Positions 29,201 through 42,100 of a stretch of 64,000 bases of DNA are shown here, in pieces; position 1 is the stretch's first letter; each line of letters starts with the position of its first letter. This DNA is from Clusia tigrina (lineage: Eukaryota; Arthropoda; Insecta; Diptera; Clusiidae). The notes under the pieces are model-generated. The model did no database searches. It was not told where the DNA came from and saw nothing but the letters and a program-made list of their open reading frames with translations. The stretch spans positions 129,650,275 to 129,714,274 of the forward strand of contig OV050031.1 of the NCBI GenBank assembly GCA_920105625.2, read 5' to 3'. The position numbers were made by a program, and so were the translations under genes.

Positions 29201-31850
29201 AAACCTTAAAATTGGTGACAATAAAGTAGTATTGTCAATTTGAGATATCGGCATGACAATGCTACCCTTGAGTCCAAAATGAAACACTGATAAGACTTCA
29301 ACTTTTACTGGAGCGTCATAAAACTTTGAAATTATGTGACAATAAAGTTCTATTGTCAATTTGAGATATCGGTATAACAATGCTACCCTTGAGTCCAAAA
29401 TGAAAGACTGATGAAACTTCAAATAGGTGTAACTCTTACACTGTGCGTAATACACCTATCAAAGTTTGCAATATTCAAATGCTATAACTTTTTACTGGAG
29501 CGTCATAAAACCTTGAAATTTTGAGACAATAAAGTACTATTGTTAATTTCAGATATTGGTATAACAATGCTACCCTTGTGAAAAAAATGAAACACTTATG
29601 AAACTTCAAATGGCTCTAACTTTCATATTGTGCGTAACACACTTATCAAAGATTGCAACATTCAAATGTTTTACCTTTTAGTGGAGCATCATAAAACCTT
29701 GAAATTTTGTGACCATAAAATGCTATTGTCACTCTGAGATATCAGTATAATAATACTACCCTTGGTTCCCAAATGAAACACTGATAAAAGTTCAAATGGC
29801 TCTAACTTTTATACTGTGTGCAATACACATATCAAATTTTGCAACATTCAAACGCTGTAAAATTTTACTCGAACGTCATAAAACCTTGAAATTATGTGAC
29901 AATAAAGTACTATTGTCAATTTAAGATATCGGCATGACAATGCCACCCTTGAGTCCCAAATGAAACACTGATAAGTCTTGAATTTTTTACTGTTTGGTCA
30001 TAAAACCTTGAAATTTTGTGAAAATAAAGTACTAATGTTAATTTGAGATATTGGTATCACAATGTTAAGCTTGAGTAAAAACTGAAACACTGATGAAATT
30101 TCAAATAGCTCTAACTTTTATACTGTGCATAAAACACCTATCAAAGTTTGCAACATTCAAATACTTTTTACTGGCGCCTCATAAATCCTTGAAATTATGT
30201 GACAATAAAGTACTATTGTTAATTTGACATATCGGCATAACAATGCTACCCTTGAGTCCAAAATTAAACACTGATAAGACTTCAACTTTTACTGGAGCGT
30301 CATAAAACCTTGAAATTTTGTGACAATAAAGTAGTAATGTTAATTTGAGATATTGGTATCACAATGCTAAGCTTGAGTAAAAACTGAAACACTGATGACA
30401 CTTCAAATGGCTCTAACTTTTATACTGTCCATAATACACCTATCAAAGTTTGCAACATTCAAATACTTTTTACTGGAGCCTCATAAATCCTTGAAATTAT
30501 GTGACAATAAAGTACTATTGTTAATATGAGATATCGGCATAACAATGCTACCCTTGAGTCCAAAATGAAACACTGATAAGACTTCAACTTTTACTGGAGC
30601 GTCATAAAATCTTGAAATTTTGTGACAATAAAGTAGTAATGTTAATTTGAGATATTGGTATCACAATGCTAGGATTGAGTAAAAGCTGAAACACTGATGA
30701 CACTTCAAATGGCTATAACTTTTATACTGTCCGTAATACACCTATCAAAGTTTGCAACATTCAAATGCTGTAACTTTTTACTGGAGCGTCATAAAATTTT
30801 GAATTTTTGTGACAATAAAGTACTATTGTCAATTTGAGATATCGGTATAACAATGCTACCCTTGAGTCCAAAATGAAAAACTGATAAGACTTCAACTTTT
30901 ACAGGAGCGTCATAAAACCTTGAAATTTTGTGACAATAAAGTACTAATGTTACTTTGAGATATCGATATAACAATGGTGCACTTGAGTAAAAAATGAAAA
31001 ACTGATGAAATTTCAAATGGCTCTAACTTTTTTACTGTGCGTCCTACACCTATCAAAATTGGCAACATTCAAAGGCTGTAACTCTTACACTGTGCGTAAT
31101 ACACCTATTAAAGTTTGCAACATTCAAATGCTGTAACTTTTTACTGGAGCGTCATAAAACCTTGAAATTTTGAGACAATAAAGTACTATTGTTAATTTGA
31201 GATATTGGTATAACAATGCTACCCTTGAGTAAAAAATGAAACTCTTATGAAACTTCAAATGGCTCTAACTTTCTTACTGTGCGTAATACACTTATCAAAG
31301 CTTTTAACATTCAAATGCTGTACCTTTTACTGGAGCGTAATAAAACCTTGAAATTTTGTGACCATAAAATGCTATTGTCACTTTGAGATGTCAGTATAAT
31401 AATGCTACCCTCGATTCCCAAATGAAACACTGATAAAAGTTCAAATGTTTCTAACTTTTATTCTGTGTGCTATACACCTGTCAAGGCTGGCAACATTCAA
31501 ATGCTGTAATTTTTACTGGGTGGTCATAAAACCTTAAAATTGGTGACAATAAAGTAGTATTGTCAATTTGAGATATCGGCATGACAATGCTACCCTTGAG
31601 TCCAAAATGAAACACTGATAAGAATTCAACTTTTACTGGAGCGTCATAAAACTTTGAAATTATGTGAGAATAAAGTTCTATTGTCAATTTGAGATATCGG
31701 TATAACAATGCTACCCTTGAGTCCAAAATGAAAGACTGATGAAACTTCAAATAGGTGTAACTCTTACACTGTGCGTAATACACCTATCAAAGTTTGCAAT
31801 ATTCAAATGCTATAACTTTTTACTGGAGCGTCATAAAACCTGAAATTTAG
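26240..31850 (+). repeat. Satellite domain E: 2,327-bp higher-order period
   Basis: Features at 27128, 28462 and 28689 recur at 29455, 30789 and 31016, all at offset 2,327. The period begins inside the second 3,370-bp unit and continues for about 2.4 copies to near 31.85 kb. So part of a 3,370-bp unit was re-amplified with a different period. Confidence 0.8.
27953..28073 (+). repeat. Representative short monomer (121 bp)
   Basis: From CTTCAACTTTTACTGGAGCG at 27953 to the base before CTTCAA at 28074. Compared with the 187-bp form it lacks about 66 bp: the block holding ATACTGTGCGTAATACACC, TATCAAAGTTTGCAAC and ATTCAAATGCTGT. The CTTCAA start is joined straight to the CTTTTACTGG block. Short units of this form recur across the whole array, usually preceded by ACTGATAAGA. 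Confidence 0.85.
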
Positions 31851-33680
31851 AGACAATAAAGTACTATTGTTAAATTGAAATATTGGTATAACAATGCTAC
31901 CCTTGGGTTAAAAATGAAACACTCATGAAACTTCAAATGGCTCTGACTTTTATACTGTGTGTAATATACCTATCAAAGTTTGCAACATTCAAATGCTGTA
32001 ACTTTTTCCTGGAGCGTCATAAAATTTTGAAATTTTGTGACAATAAAGTACTATTGTCTATTTGAGATATCGGCATAACAGTGCTACCCTTGAGTCCAAA
32101 AAGAAAAACTGATAAGACTTCAACTTTTACTGGAGCGTCATAAAACCTTGAAATTTTGTGACAATAAAGTATTATTGTTAATTTGAGATATCGGTATAAC
32201 AATGCTACCCTAGAGATCAAAAGGAAACAATGATACGACTTCAACATTTACTGGAGCGTCATAAAACCTTGAAATTATGTGACAATAAAGTACTATTGTC
32301 AATTTGAGATATCGGCATGACAATGCCACCCTTGAGTCCAAAATGAAACACTGATAAGTCTTAAATTTTTTACTGTTTTGTCATAAAACCTTGAAATTTT
32401 GTGACAATAAAGTACTAATGTTAATTTGAAATATTGGTATCACAATGTTAAGCTTGAGTAAAAACTGAAACACTGATGAAATTTCAAACAGCTCTAACTT
32501 TTATACTGTGCGTAATACACCTATCACAGTTTGCAACATTCTAATGCTGTAACTTTTTACTCGAGCGTCATAAAACCTTGAAATCTTGTGACAATAAAGA
32601 ACCATTGTTAATTTCAGATATCGATATAACAATGCTACCCTTGAGTAAAAGTGAAACACTGATGAAACTTCAAATGGCTTTAACTTTTATACTGTGCCTA
32701 CTACACCTATCAAAGTTTGCAACATTCAAATGCTGTAACTTTTTACTGGAGTGGTATAAAACCTTGAAATTTTGAGACAATAAAGTACTATTGTTAATTT
32801 CAGATATTGGTATAACAATGCTACCCTTGTGCAAAAAATGAAACACTTATGAAACTTCAAATGGCTCTAACTTTCATACTGTGCGTAATACACTTATCAA
32901 AGTTAGCAACATTCAAATGCTGTACCTTTTACTGGAGCGTAATAAAACCTTGAAATTTTGTGACCATAAAATGCTATTGTCACTTTGAGATGTCAGTATA
33001 ATAATGCTACCCTCGATTCCCAAATGAAACACTGATAAAAGTTCAAATGGCTCTAACTTTTATACTGTGTGCAATACACCTATCAAAGTTGGCAACATTC
33101 AAATGCTGTAACTTTTTACTGGAGCCTCGTAAAACCTTGAAATTGGTGACAATAAAGTAGTATTGTCAATTTGAGATATCGGCATGACAATGCTACCCTT
33201 TATTCCAAAATGAACCACTGATAAGACTTCAACTTTTACTGGGTGGTCATAAAACCTTGAAATTGGTGACAATAAAGTAGTATTGGCAATTTAAGATATC
33301 GGCATGACAATGCTACCCTTGAGTCCAAAGTGCAACACTGATGAAACTTCAAATGGCTCCAACTTTTATACTGTGCGTAATACACCTATCAAAGTTTGCA
33401 ACATTCAAATGCTATAACATTTTACTCGAGCGTCATAGAACCTTGAAATTTTGTGACAATAAAGTACTATTGTCAATTTGAGATATCGGTATAACAATGC
33501 TACCCTTGAGTCCAAAATGAAAGACTGATGAAAATTTAAATAGTTCTAGCTCTTACAGTGTGCGTCCTACACCTATCAAAGTTTGCAACTTTCAAATGCT
33601 GTCACTTTTTACTGGAGCGTCATAAAACCTTAAAATTTTGAGACAATAAAGTACTATTGTTAATTTGAGATATTGGTATA
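31850..33680 (+). repeat. Satellite between domains E and F
   Basis: Ordinary satellite modules with no clear long-range period. The stretch around 33.12-33.40 kb, with three modules carrying CCTTGAAATTGGTGACAATA or a close form of it, is related to 38.8-39.1, 43.9-44.3 and the transposon flanks. I see nothing else here. Confidence 0.6.
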
Positions 33681-36600
33681 ACAATGCTACCCTTGAGTAA
33701 ATTATGAAACTCTTATGAAACTTCAAATGGCTCTAACTTTCTTACTGTGCGTAATACACTTATCAAAGTTTTTAACATTCAAATGCTGTACCTTTTACTG
33801 GAGCGTAATAAAACATTGAAATTTTGTGACCATTAAATACTATTGTCACTTTGAGATGTCAATATAATAATGCTACCCTCGATTCCCAAATGAAACACTG
33901 ATAAAAGTTCAAATGGCTCTGACTTTTATTCTGTGTTCAATACACCTGTCAAAGTTGGCAACATTCAAATGCTGTAATTTTTACTGGGTGGTCATAAAAT
34001 CTTAAAATTGGTGAGAATAAAGTAGTATTGTCAATTTGAGATATCGGCATGATAATGCTACCCTTGAGTCCAAAATGAAACACTGATAAGACTTCAACTT
34101 TTACTGGAGCGTCATAAAACTTTGAAATTATGTGACAATAAAGTACTATTGTCAATTTGAGATATCGGTATAACAATGCTACCCTTGAGTCCAAAATGAA
34201 AGACTGATGAAACTTCAAATAGGTGTAACTCTTACACTGTGAGTAATACGCCTATCAAAGTTTGCAATAGTCAAATGCTATAACTTTTTACTGGAGCGTC
34301 ATAAAACCTTGAAATTTTGAGACAATAAAGTACTCTTGTCTATTTGAGATATCGGCATAACAATGCAACCCTTGAGTCCAAAATGAAAAACTGATAAGAC
34401 TTCAGCTTTTACTGTAGCGTCATAAAATCTTGAAATTTTGTGACAATAAAGTATTATTGTTAATTTGAGATATCGGTATAACAATGCTACATTAGAGAAC
34501 AAAAGGAAACAATGATACGACTTCAACATTTACTGGAGCGTCATAAAACCTTGAAATTATGTGACAATAAAGTACTATTGTAAATTTGAGATATCGGCAT
34601 GACAATGCCACCCTTGAGTCCAAAATGAAACACTGATAAGTTTTAAATTTTTTACTGTTTTGTCATCAAACCTTGAAATTTTGTGACAATAAAGTACTAA
34701 TGGTAATTTGAGATATTGGTATCACAATGTTAAGCTTGAGTAAAAACTGAAACACTAATGAAATTTCAAATAGCTCTAACTTTTATACTGTGCGTAATAC
34801 ACCTATCAAAGTTTGCTACATTCTAATGCTGTAACTTTTTAGTCGAGCGTCATAAAATCTTGAAATTTTCTGACAATAAAGTACTAATGTTAATTTAAAA
34901 TATTGGTATAACAATGCTACCCTTGAGTTCAAAATGAAACACTCATGAAACTTCAAATGGCTTCAACTTTTATACTGTACCTACTACATCTATCAAAGTT
35001 TGCAACATTCAAATGCTGTTACTTTTTACAGGAGCGTCATAAAACCTTGAAATTTTGAGACAATAAAGTACTATTGTTAATTTGAAATATTGGTATAACA
35101 ATGCTACCCTTGAGTTAAAAATGAAACATTAATGAAACTTCAAATGGCTCTAACTTTCATACTGTGCGTAATACACCTATCAAAGTTTGCAACATTCAAA
35201 TTCTGGAACTTTTAACTGGAGCGTCATAAAACCTTGAAATCTTGTGACAATAAAGAACTATTGTTAATTTGAGATATCGATATAACAGTGCTACCCTTGA
35301 ATAAAAGTGAAACACTGATAAAACTTCAAATGGCTTTAACTTTTATACTGTGCGTCCTACATCTATCAAAGTTTGCAACATTCAAATTCTGGAACTTTTT
35401 ACTGGAGCTTCATAAAACCTTGAAATTTTGAGACAATAAAATACTATTGTTAATTTCAGATATTGGTATAACAATGCTACCCTTGTGAAAAAAATGAAAT
35501 ACTTATGAAACTTCAAATGGCTCTAACTTTCATATTGTGCGTAACACACTTATCAAAGATTGCAACATTCAAATGCTTTACCCTTTGACTCGAGCATCAT
35601 AAAACCTTGAAATTTTGTGACCATAAAATGCTATTGTCACTCTGAGATATCAGTATAATAATGCTACCCTTGATTCCCAAATGAAACACTGATAAAAGTT
35701 CAAATAGCTCTAACTTTTATACTGTGTGCAATACACATATCAAATTTTGCAACATTAAAATGCTGTAAAATTTTACTCGAGCGTCATAAAACCTTGAAAT
35801 TATGTGACAATAAAGTACTATTGTCAATTTGAGATATCGGCATGACAATGCCACCCTTGAGTCCAAAATGAAACACTGATAAGTCTTGAATTTTTTACTG
35901 TTTGGTCATAAAACCTTGAAATTTTGTGAAAATAAAGTACTAATGTTAATTTGAGATATTGGTATCACAATGTTAAGCTTGAGTAAAAACTGAAACACTG
36001 ATGAAATTTCAAATAGCTTTAACTTTTATACTGTGCGTAAAACACCTATCAAAGTTTGCAACATTCAAATGCTGTAACTTTTTACTCGAGCGTCATAAAA
36101 CTTTGAAATTTTGTGACAATAAAGTACTAATGTTAATTTGAGATATCGATATAATAATGGTACACTTGAGTAAAAAATGAAAAACTGATGAAATTTCAAA
36201 TAGGTGTAACTCTTACACTGTGCGTAATACACCTATCATAATTTGCAACATTCAAATGCTGTAACATTTTACTCGAGCGTCATAAAATCTTGAAATTTTG
36301 TGACAATAAAGTACTATTGCCAATTTGAGATATCGGTATAACAATGCTACCCTTGAGTCCAAAATGCAACACTGATGAAGCTTCAAATGGCTCCAACTTT
36401 TATACTGAGCGTAATACACCTATCAAAGTTTGCAACATTCAAATGCTGTAACTTTTTACTGGAGCGTCATAAAATATTGAAATTTTGTGACAATAAATTT
36501 ACTATTGTCAATTTGAGATATCGGCATAACAATCCTACCCTTGAGTCCAAAATGAAAAACTGATAAGACTTCAACTTTTACTGGAGCGTCATAAAACCTT

Positions 36601-38390
36601 GAAATTTTGTGACAATAAAGTATTATTCTTAATTTGAGATATCGGTATAACAATGCTACCCTAGAGATCAAAAGGAAATAATGATAAGACTTCAACATTT
36701 ACTGGAGCGTCATAAAACCTTGAAATTTTGTGACCATAAAATGCTATTGTTACTTTGAGATATCAGTATAATAATGCTACCCTTGATTCCCAAACGAAAC
36801 ACTGTTCAAATGGCTCTTACTTTTATACTGTGTGTAATACAACTTTCAAAATTTGCAACATTCAAATGCCGTAACTTTTTACTGGGTTGTCATAAAACAT
36901 TGAAATTTTGTGACAATAAGGTAGTATTGTCAATCTGATATATCGGTATGACAATGCTACCCTTGAGTCCAAAATGAAATACTTATGAAACTTCAAATTG
37001 CTCTAACTTTTATACTGTCCGTAATAAACCTATCAAAGTTTGCAACATTCAAATACTTTTTACTGGAGCCTCATAAATCCTTGAAATTATGTGACAATAA
37101 AGTACTATTGTTAATTTGAGATATCGGCATAACAATGCTACCCTTGAGTCCAAAATGAAACACTGATAAGACTTCAACTTTTACTGGAGCGTCATAAAAC
37201 CTTGAAATCTTGTGACAATAAAGTAGTAATGTTAATTTGAGATATTGGTATCACACTGCTAAGCTTGAGTAAAAACTGAAACACTGATGAAATTTCAAAT
37301 GGCTCTGACTTTTATACTGTGCGTAATACACCTATCAAAGTTTGCAACATTCAAATGCTGTAACTTTTTCCTGGAGCGTCATAAAATTTTGAAATTATGT
37401 GACAATAAAGTACTATTGTTAATTTCAAATATTGGTATAACAATCCTACCCTTGTGTAAAAAATGAAACACTTATGAAACTTCAAATGGCTCTAACTTTC
37501 ATACTGTGCGTAATACACTTATCAAAGTTTGCAACATTCAAATGCTGTACCTTTTACTGGAGCGTAATAAAACCTTGAAATTTTGTGACCATAAAATGCT
37601 ATTGTCACTTTGAGATGTCAGTATAATAATGCTACCCTCGATTCCCAAATGAAACACTGATAAAAGTTCAAATGGCTCTAACTTTTATACTGTGTGCAAT
37701 ACACCTATCAACGTTGGCAACATTTAAATGCTGTAACTTTTTACTGGAGCCTCATAAAACCTTGAAATTTTGAGACAATAAAGTACTATTGTTAATTTGA
37801 GATATTGGTATAACAATGCTACCCTTGAGTAAAATATGAAACTCTTATGAAACTTCAAATGGCTCTAACTTTCTTACTGTGCGTAATACACTTATCAAAG
37901 TTTTTAACATTCAAATGGTGTACCTTTTACTGGAGCGTAATAAAACTTTGAAATTTTGTGACCATAAAATGCTATTGTCACTTTGAGATGTCAATATAAT
38001 AATGCTACCCTCGATTCCCAAATGAAACACTGATAAAAGTTCAAATGGCTCTAACTTTTATTCTGTGTGCAATACACCTGTCAAAGTTGGCAACATTCAA
38101 ATGCTGTAATTTTTACTGGGTGGTCATAAAACCTTAAAATTGGTGACAATAAAGTAGTATTATCAATTTGAGATATCGGCATGACAATGCTACCCTTGAG
38201 TCCAAAATGAAACACTGATAAGACTTCAACTTTTACTGGAGCGTCATAAAACTTTGAAATTATGTGACAAAAAAGTACTATTGTCAATTTGAGATATCGG
38301 TATAACAATGCTACCCTTGAGTCCAAAACGAAAGACCGATGAAACTTCAAATAGGTTTAACTCTTACACTGTGCGTAATACACCTATCAA

Positions 38391-39160
38391 AGTCTGCAAC
38401 ATTCAAATGCTGTAACTTTTTACTGGAGCGTCATAAAACCTTGAAATTTTGAGACAATAAAGTACTATTGTTAGTTTGAGATATTGGTATAACAATGCTA
38501 CCCTTGAGTTAAAAATGAAACACTCATGAAACTTCAAATGGCTCTAACTTTCATACTGTGTGTAATACACCTATCAAAATTTGCAACATTAAAATTCTGG
38601 AACTTTTAACTGGAGCGTCATAAAACCTTGAAATCTTGTGACAATAAAGAATTATTGTTAATTTGAGATATCGATATAACAATGCTACCCTTGAGTAAAA
38701 GTGAAACACTGATGAAACTTCAAATGGCTTTAACTTTTATACTGTGCCTACTACACCTATCAAAGTTTGCAACATTCAAATGCTGTAACTTTTTACTGGA
38801 GCGGCATAAAACCTTGAAATTGGTGACAATAAAGTAGTATTATCAATTTGAGATATCGGCGTGACAATGCTACCCTTGAGTCCAAAATGAACAACTGATA
38901 AGACTTCAACTTTTACTGGGTGGTCATAAAACCTTGAAATTGGTGACAATAAGGAAGTATTGTCAATTTAAGATATCGGCATGACAAAGCTACCCTTGAG
39001 TCCAAAGTGCAACACTGATGAAACTTCAAATGGCTCCAACTTTTATACTGTGCGTAATACACCTATCAAAGTTTGCAACATTCAAATGCTGTAACATTTT
39101 ACTCGAGCGTCATAAAAGCTTGAAATTTTGTGACAATAAAGTACTATTGTCAATTTGAGA
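38391..39160 (+). repeat. Paralogous block with the empty Transib target site
   Basis: Aligns with the left flank of the transposon at offset 7,359 (38391 with 45750, 38857 with 46216) and with the right flank at offset 10,290 (39121 with 49411). The difference, 2,931, equals the element (2,926) plus the 5-bp duplication. CGGCG is present once, at 38857-38861. Confidence 0.9.
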
Positions 39161-42100
39161 TATCGGTATAACAATGCTACCCTTGAGTAAAATATGAAAC
39201 TCTTATGAAACTTCAAATGGCTCTAACTTTCTTACTGTGCGTAACACACTTATCAAAGTTTTTAACATTCAAATGCTGTACCTTTTACTGGAGCGTAATA
39301 AAACCTTGAAATTTTGTGACCATAAAATGCTATTGTCACTTTAAGATGTCAATATAATAATGCTACCCTCGATTCCCAAATGAAACACTGATAAAAGTTC
39401 AAATGGCTCTAACTTTTATTCTGTGTGCAATACACCTGTCAAAGTTGGCAACATTCAAATGCTGTAATATTTACCGGGTGGTCATAAAATCTTCAAATTG
39501 GTGACAATTAAGTAGTATTGTCAATTTGAGATATCGGCATGATAATGCTACCCTTGAGCCCAAAATGAAACACTGATAAGACTTCAACTTTTACTGGAGC
39601 GTCATAAAACTTTGAAATTATGTGACAATAAAGTACTATTGTCAATTTGATATATCGGTATAACAATGCTACCCTTGAGTCCAAAATGAAAGACTGATGA
39701 AACTTCAAATAGGTGTAACTCTTACACTGTGCGTAATACGCCTATCAAAGTTTGCAATAGTCAAATGCTATAACTTTTTACTTGAGCGTTATAAAACCTT
39801 GAAATTTTGAGACAATAAAGTACTCTTGTCTATTTGAGATATCGGCATAACAGTGCAACCCTTGAGTCCAAAATGAAAAACTGATAAGACTTCAACTTTT
39901 ACTGTAGCGTCATAAAATCTTGAAATTTTGTGACAATAAAGTATTATTGTTAATTTGAGATATCGGTATAACAATGCTACCCTAGAGAACAAAAGGAAAC
40001 AATGATACGGCTTCAACATTTACTGGAGCGTCATAAAACCTTGAAATTATGTGACAATAAAGTACTATTGTAAATTTGAGATATCGGCATGACAATGCCA
40101 CCCTTGAGTCCAAAATGAAACACTGATAAGTCTTAAATTTTTTACTGTTTTGTCATCAAACCTTGAAATTTTGAGACAATAAAGTACTAATGGTAATTTG
40201 AGATATTGGTATCACAATGTTAAGCTTGAGTAAAAACTGAAACACTAATGAAATTTCAAATAGCTCTAACTTTTATACTGTGCGTAATACACCTATCAAA
40301 GTTTGCAATATTCTAATGCTGTAACTTTTTACTCGAGCGTCATAAAACCTTGAAATTTTCTGACAATAAAGTACTAATGTTAATTTGAAATATTGGTATA
40401 ACAATGCTACCTTTGAGTGAAAAATGAAACACTCATGAAACTTCAAATGGCTTTAACTTTTATACTGTACCTACTACACCTATCAAAGTTTGAAACATTC
40501 AAATGCTGTTACTTTTTACAGGAGCGTCATAAAACCTTGAAATTTTGAGACAATAAAGTACTATTGTTAATTTGAAATATTGGTATAACAATGCTACCCT
40601 TGAGTTAAAAATGAAACACTCATGAAACTTCAAATGGCTCTAACTTTCATACTGTGCGTAATACACCTATCAAAGTTTGCAACATTCAAATTCTGGAACT
40701 TTTAACGGGAGCGTCATAAAACCTTGAAATCTTGTGACAATAAAGAACTATTGTTAATTTGAGATATCGATATAACAGTGCTACCCTTGAGTAAAAGTGA
40801 AACACTGATTAAACTTCAAATGGCTTTAACTTTTATACTGTGCGTCCTACATCTATCAAAGTTTGCAACATTCAAATTCTGGAACTTTTTACTGGAGCGT
40901 CATAAAACCTTGAAATTTTGAGACAATAAAATACTATTGTTAATTTCAGATATTGGTATAACAATGCTACCCTTGTGAAAAAAATGAAATACTTATGGAA
41001 CTTCAAATGGCTCTAACTTTCATATTGTGCGTAACACACTTATCAAAGATTGCAACATTCAAATGCTTTACCTTTGACTCGAGCATCATAAAACCTTGAA
41101 ATTTTGTGACCATAAAATGCTATTGTCACTCTGAGATATCAGTATATTAATGCTACCCTTGGTTCCCAAATGAAACACTGATGAAATTTCAAATAGCTCC
41201 AACTTTTATACTGTGCGTAAAACACCTATCAAAGTTTGCAACATTCAAATGCTGTAACTTTTTACTCGAGCGTCATAAAACTTTGAAATTTTGTGACAAT
41301 AAAGTACTAATGTTAATTTGAGATATCGATATAATAATGGTACACTTGAGTAAAAATTGAAAAGCTGATGAAATTTCAAATAGGTGTAACTCTTACACTG
41401 TGCGTAATACACCTATCATAGTTTGCAACATTCAAATGCTGTAACATTTTACTCGATTCTCAATTTGAGATATCGGTATAACAATGCTACCCTTGAGTCC
41501 AAAATGCAACACTGATGAAGCTTCAAATGGCTCCAACTTTTATACTGAGCGTAATACACCTATCAAAGTTTGCAACATTCAAATACTGTAACTTTTTACT
41601 GGAGCGTCATAAAATCTTGAAATTTTGTGACAATAAAGTACTATTGTCAATTTGAGATATCGGCATAACAATGCTACCCTTGAGTCCAAAATGAAAAACT
41701 GATAAGACTTCAACTTTTACTGGAGCGTCATAAAACCTTGAAATTTTGTGACAATAAAGTATTATTCTTAATTTGAGATATCGGTATAACAATGCTACCC
41801 TAGAGATCAAAAGGAAATAATGATAAGACTTCAACTTTTACTGGGTTGTCATAAAACATTGAAATTTTGTGACAATAAAGTAGTATTGTCAATCTGATAT
41901 ATCGGCATGACAATGCTACCCTTGAGTCCAAAATCAAATACTTATGAAACTTCAAATTGCTCTAACTTTTATACTGTCCGTAATAAACCTATCAAAGTTT
42001 GCAACATTCAAATACTTTTTACTGGAGCCTCATAAATCCTTGAAATTATGTGACAATAAAGTACTATTGTTAATTTGAGATATCGGCATAACAATGCTAC

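Noticed and set aside
29114..29455. A 113-codon minus-strand frame in the satellite, with many relatives of 60-111 codons throughout the array
   Set aside because: The predicted peptides repeat because the satellite repeats. Unit lengths of 121, 187 and 242 bp do not keep a frame, ends are arbitrary, and both strands give equally conserved peptides. No sign of coding selection.
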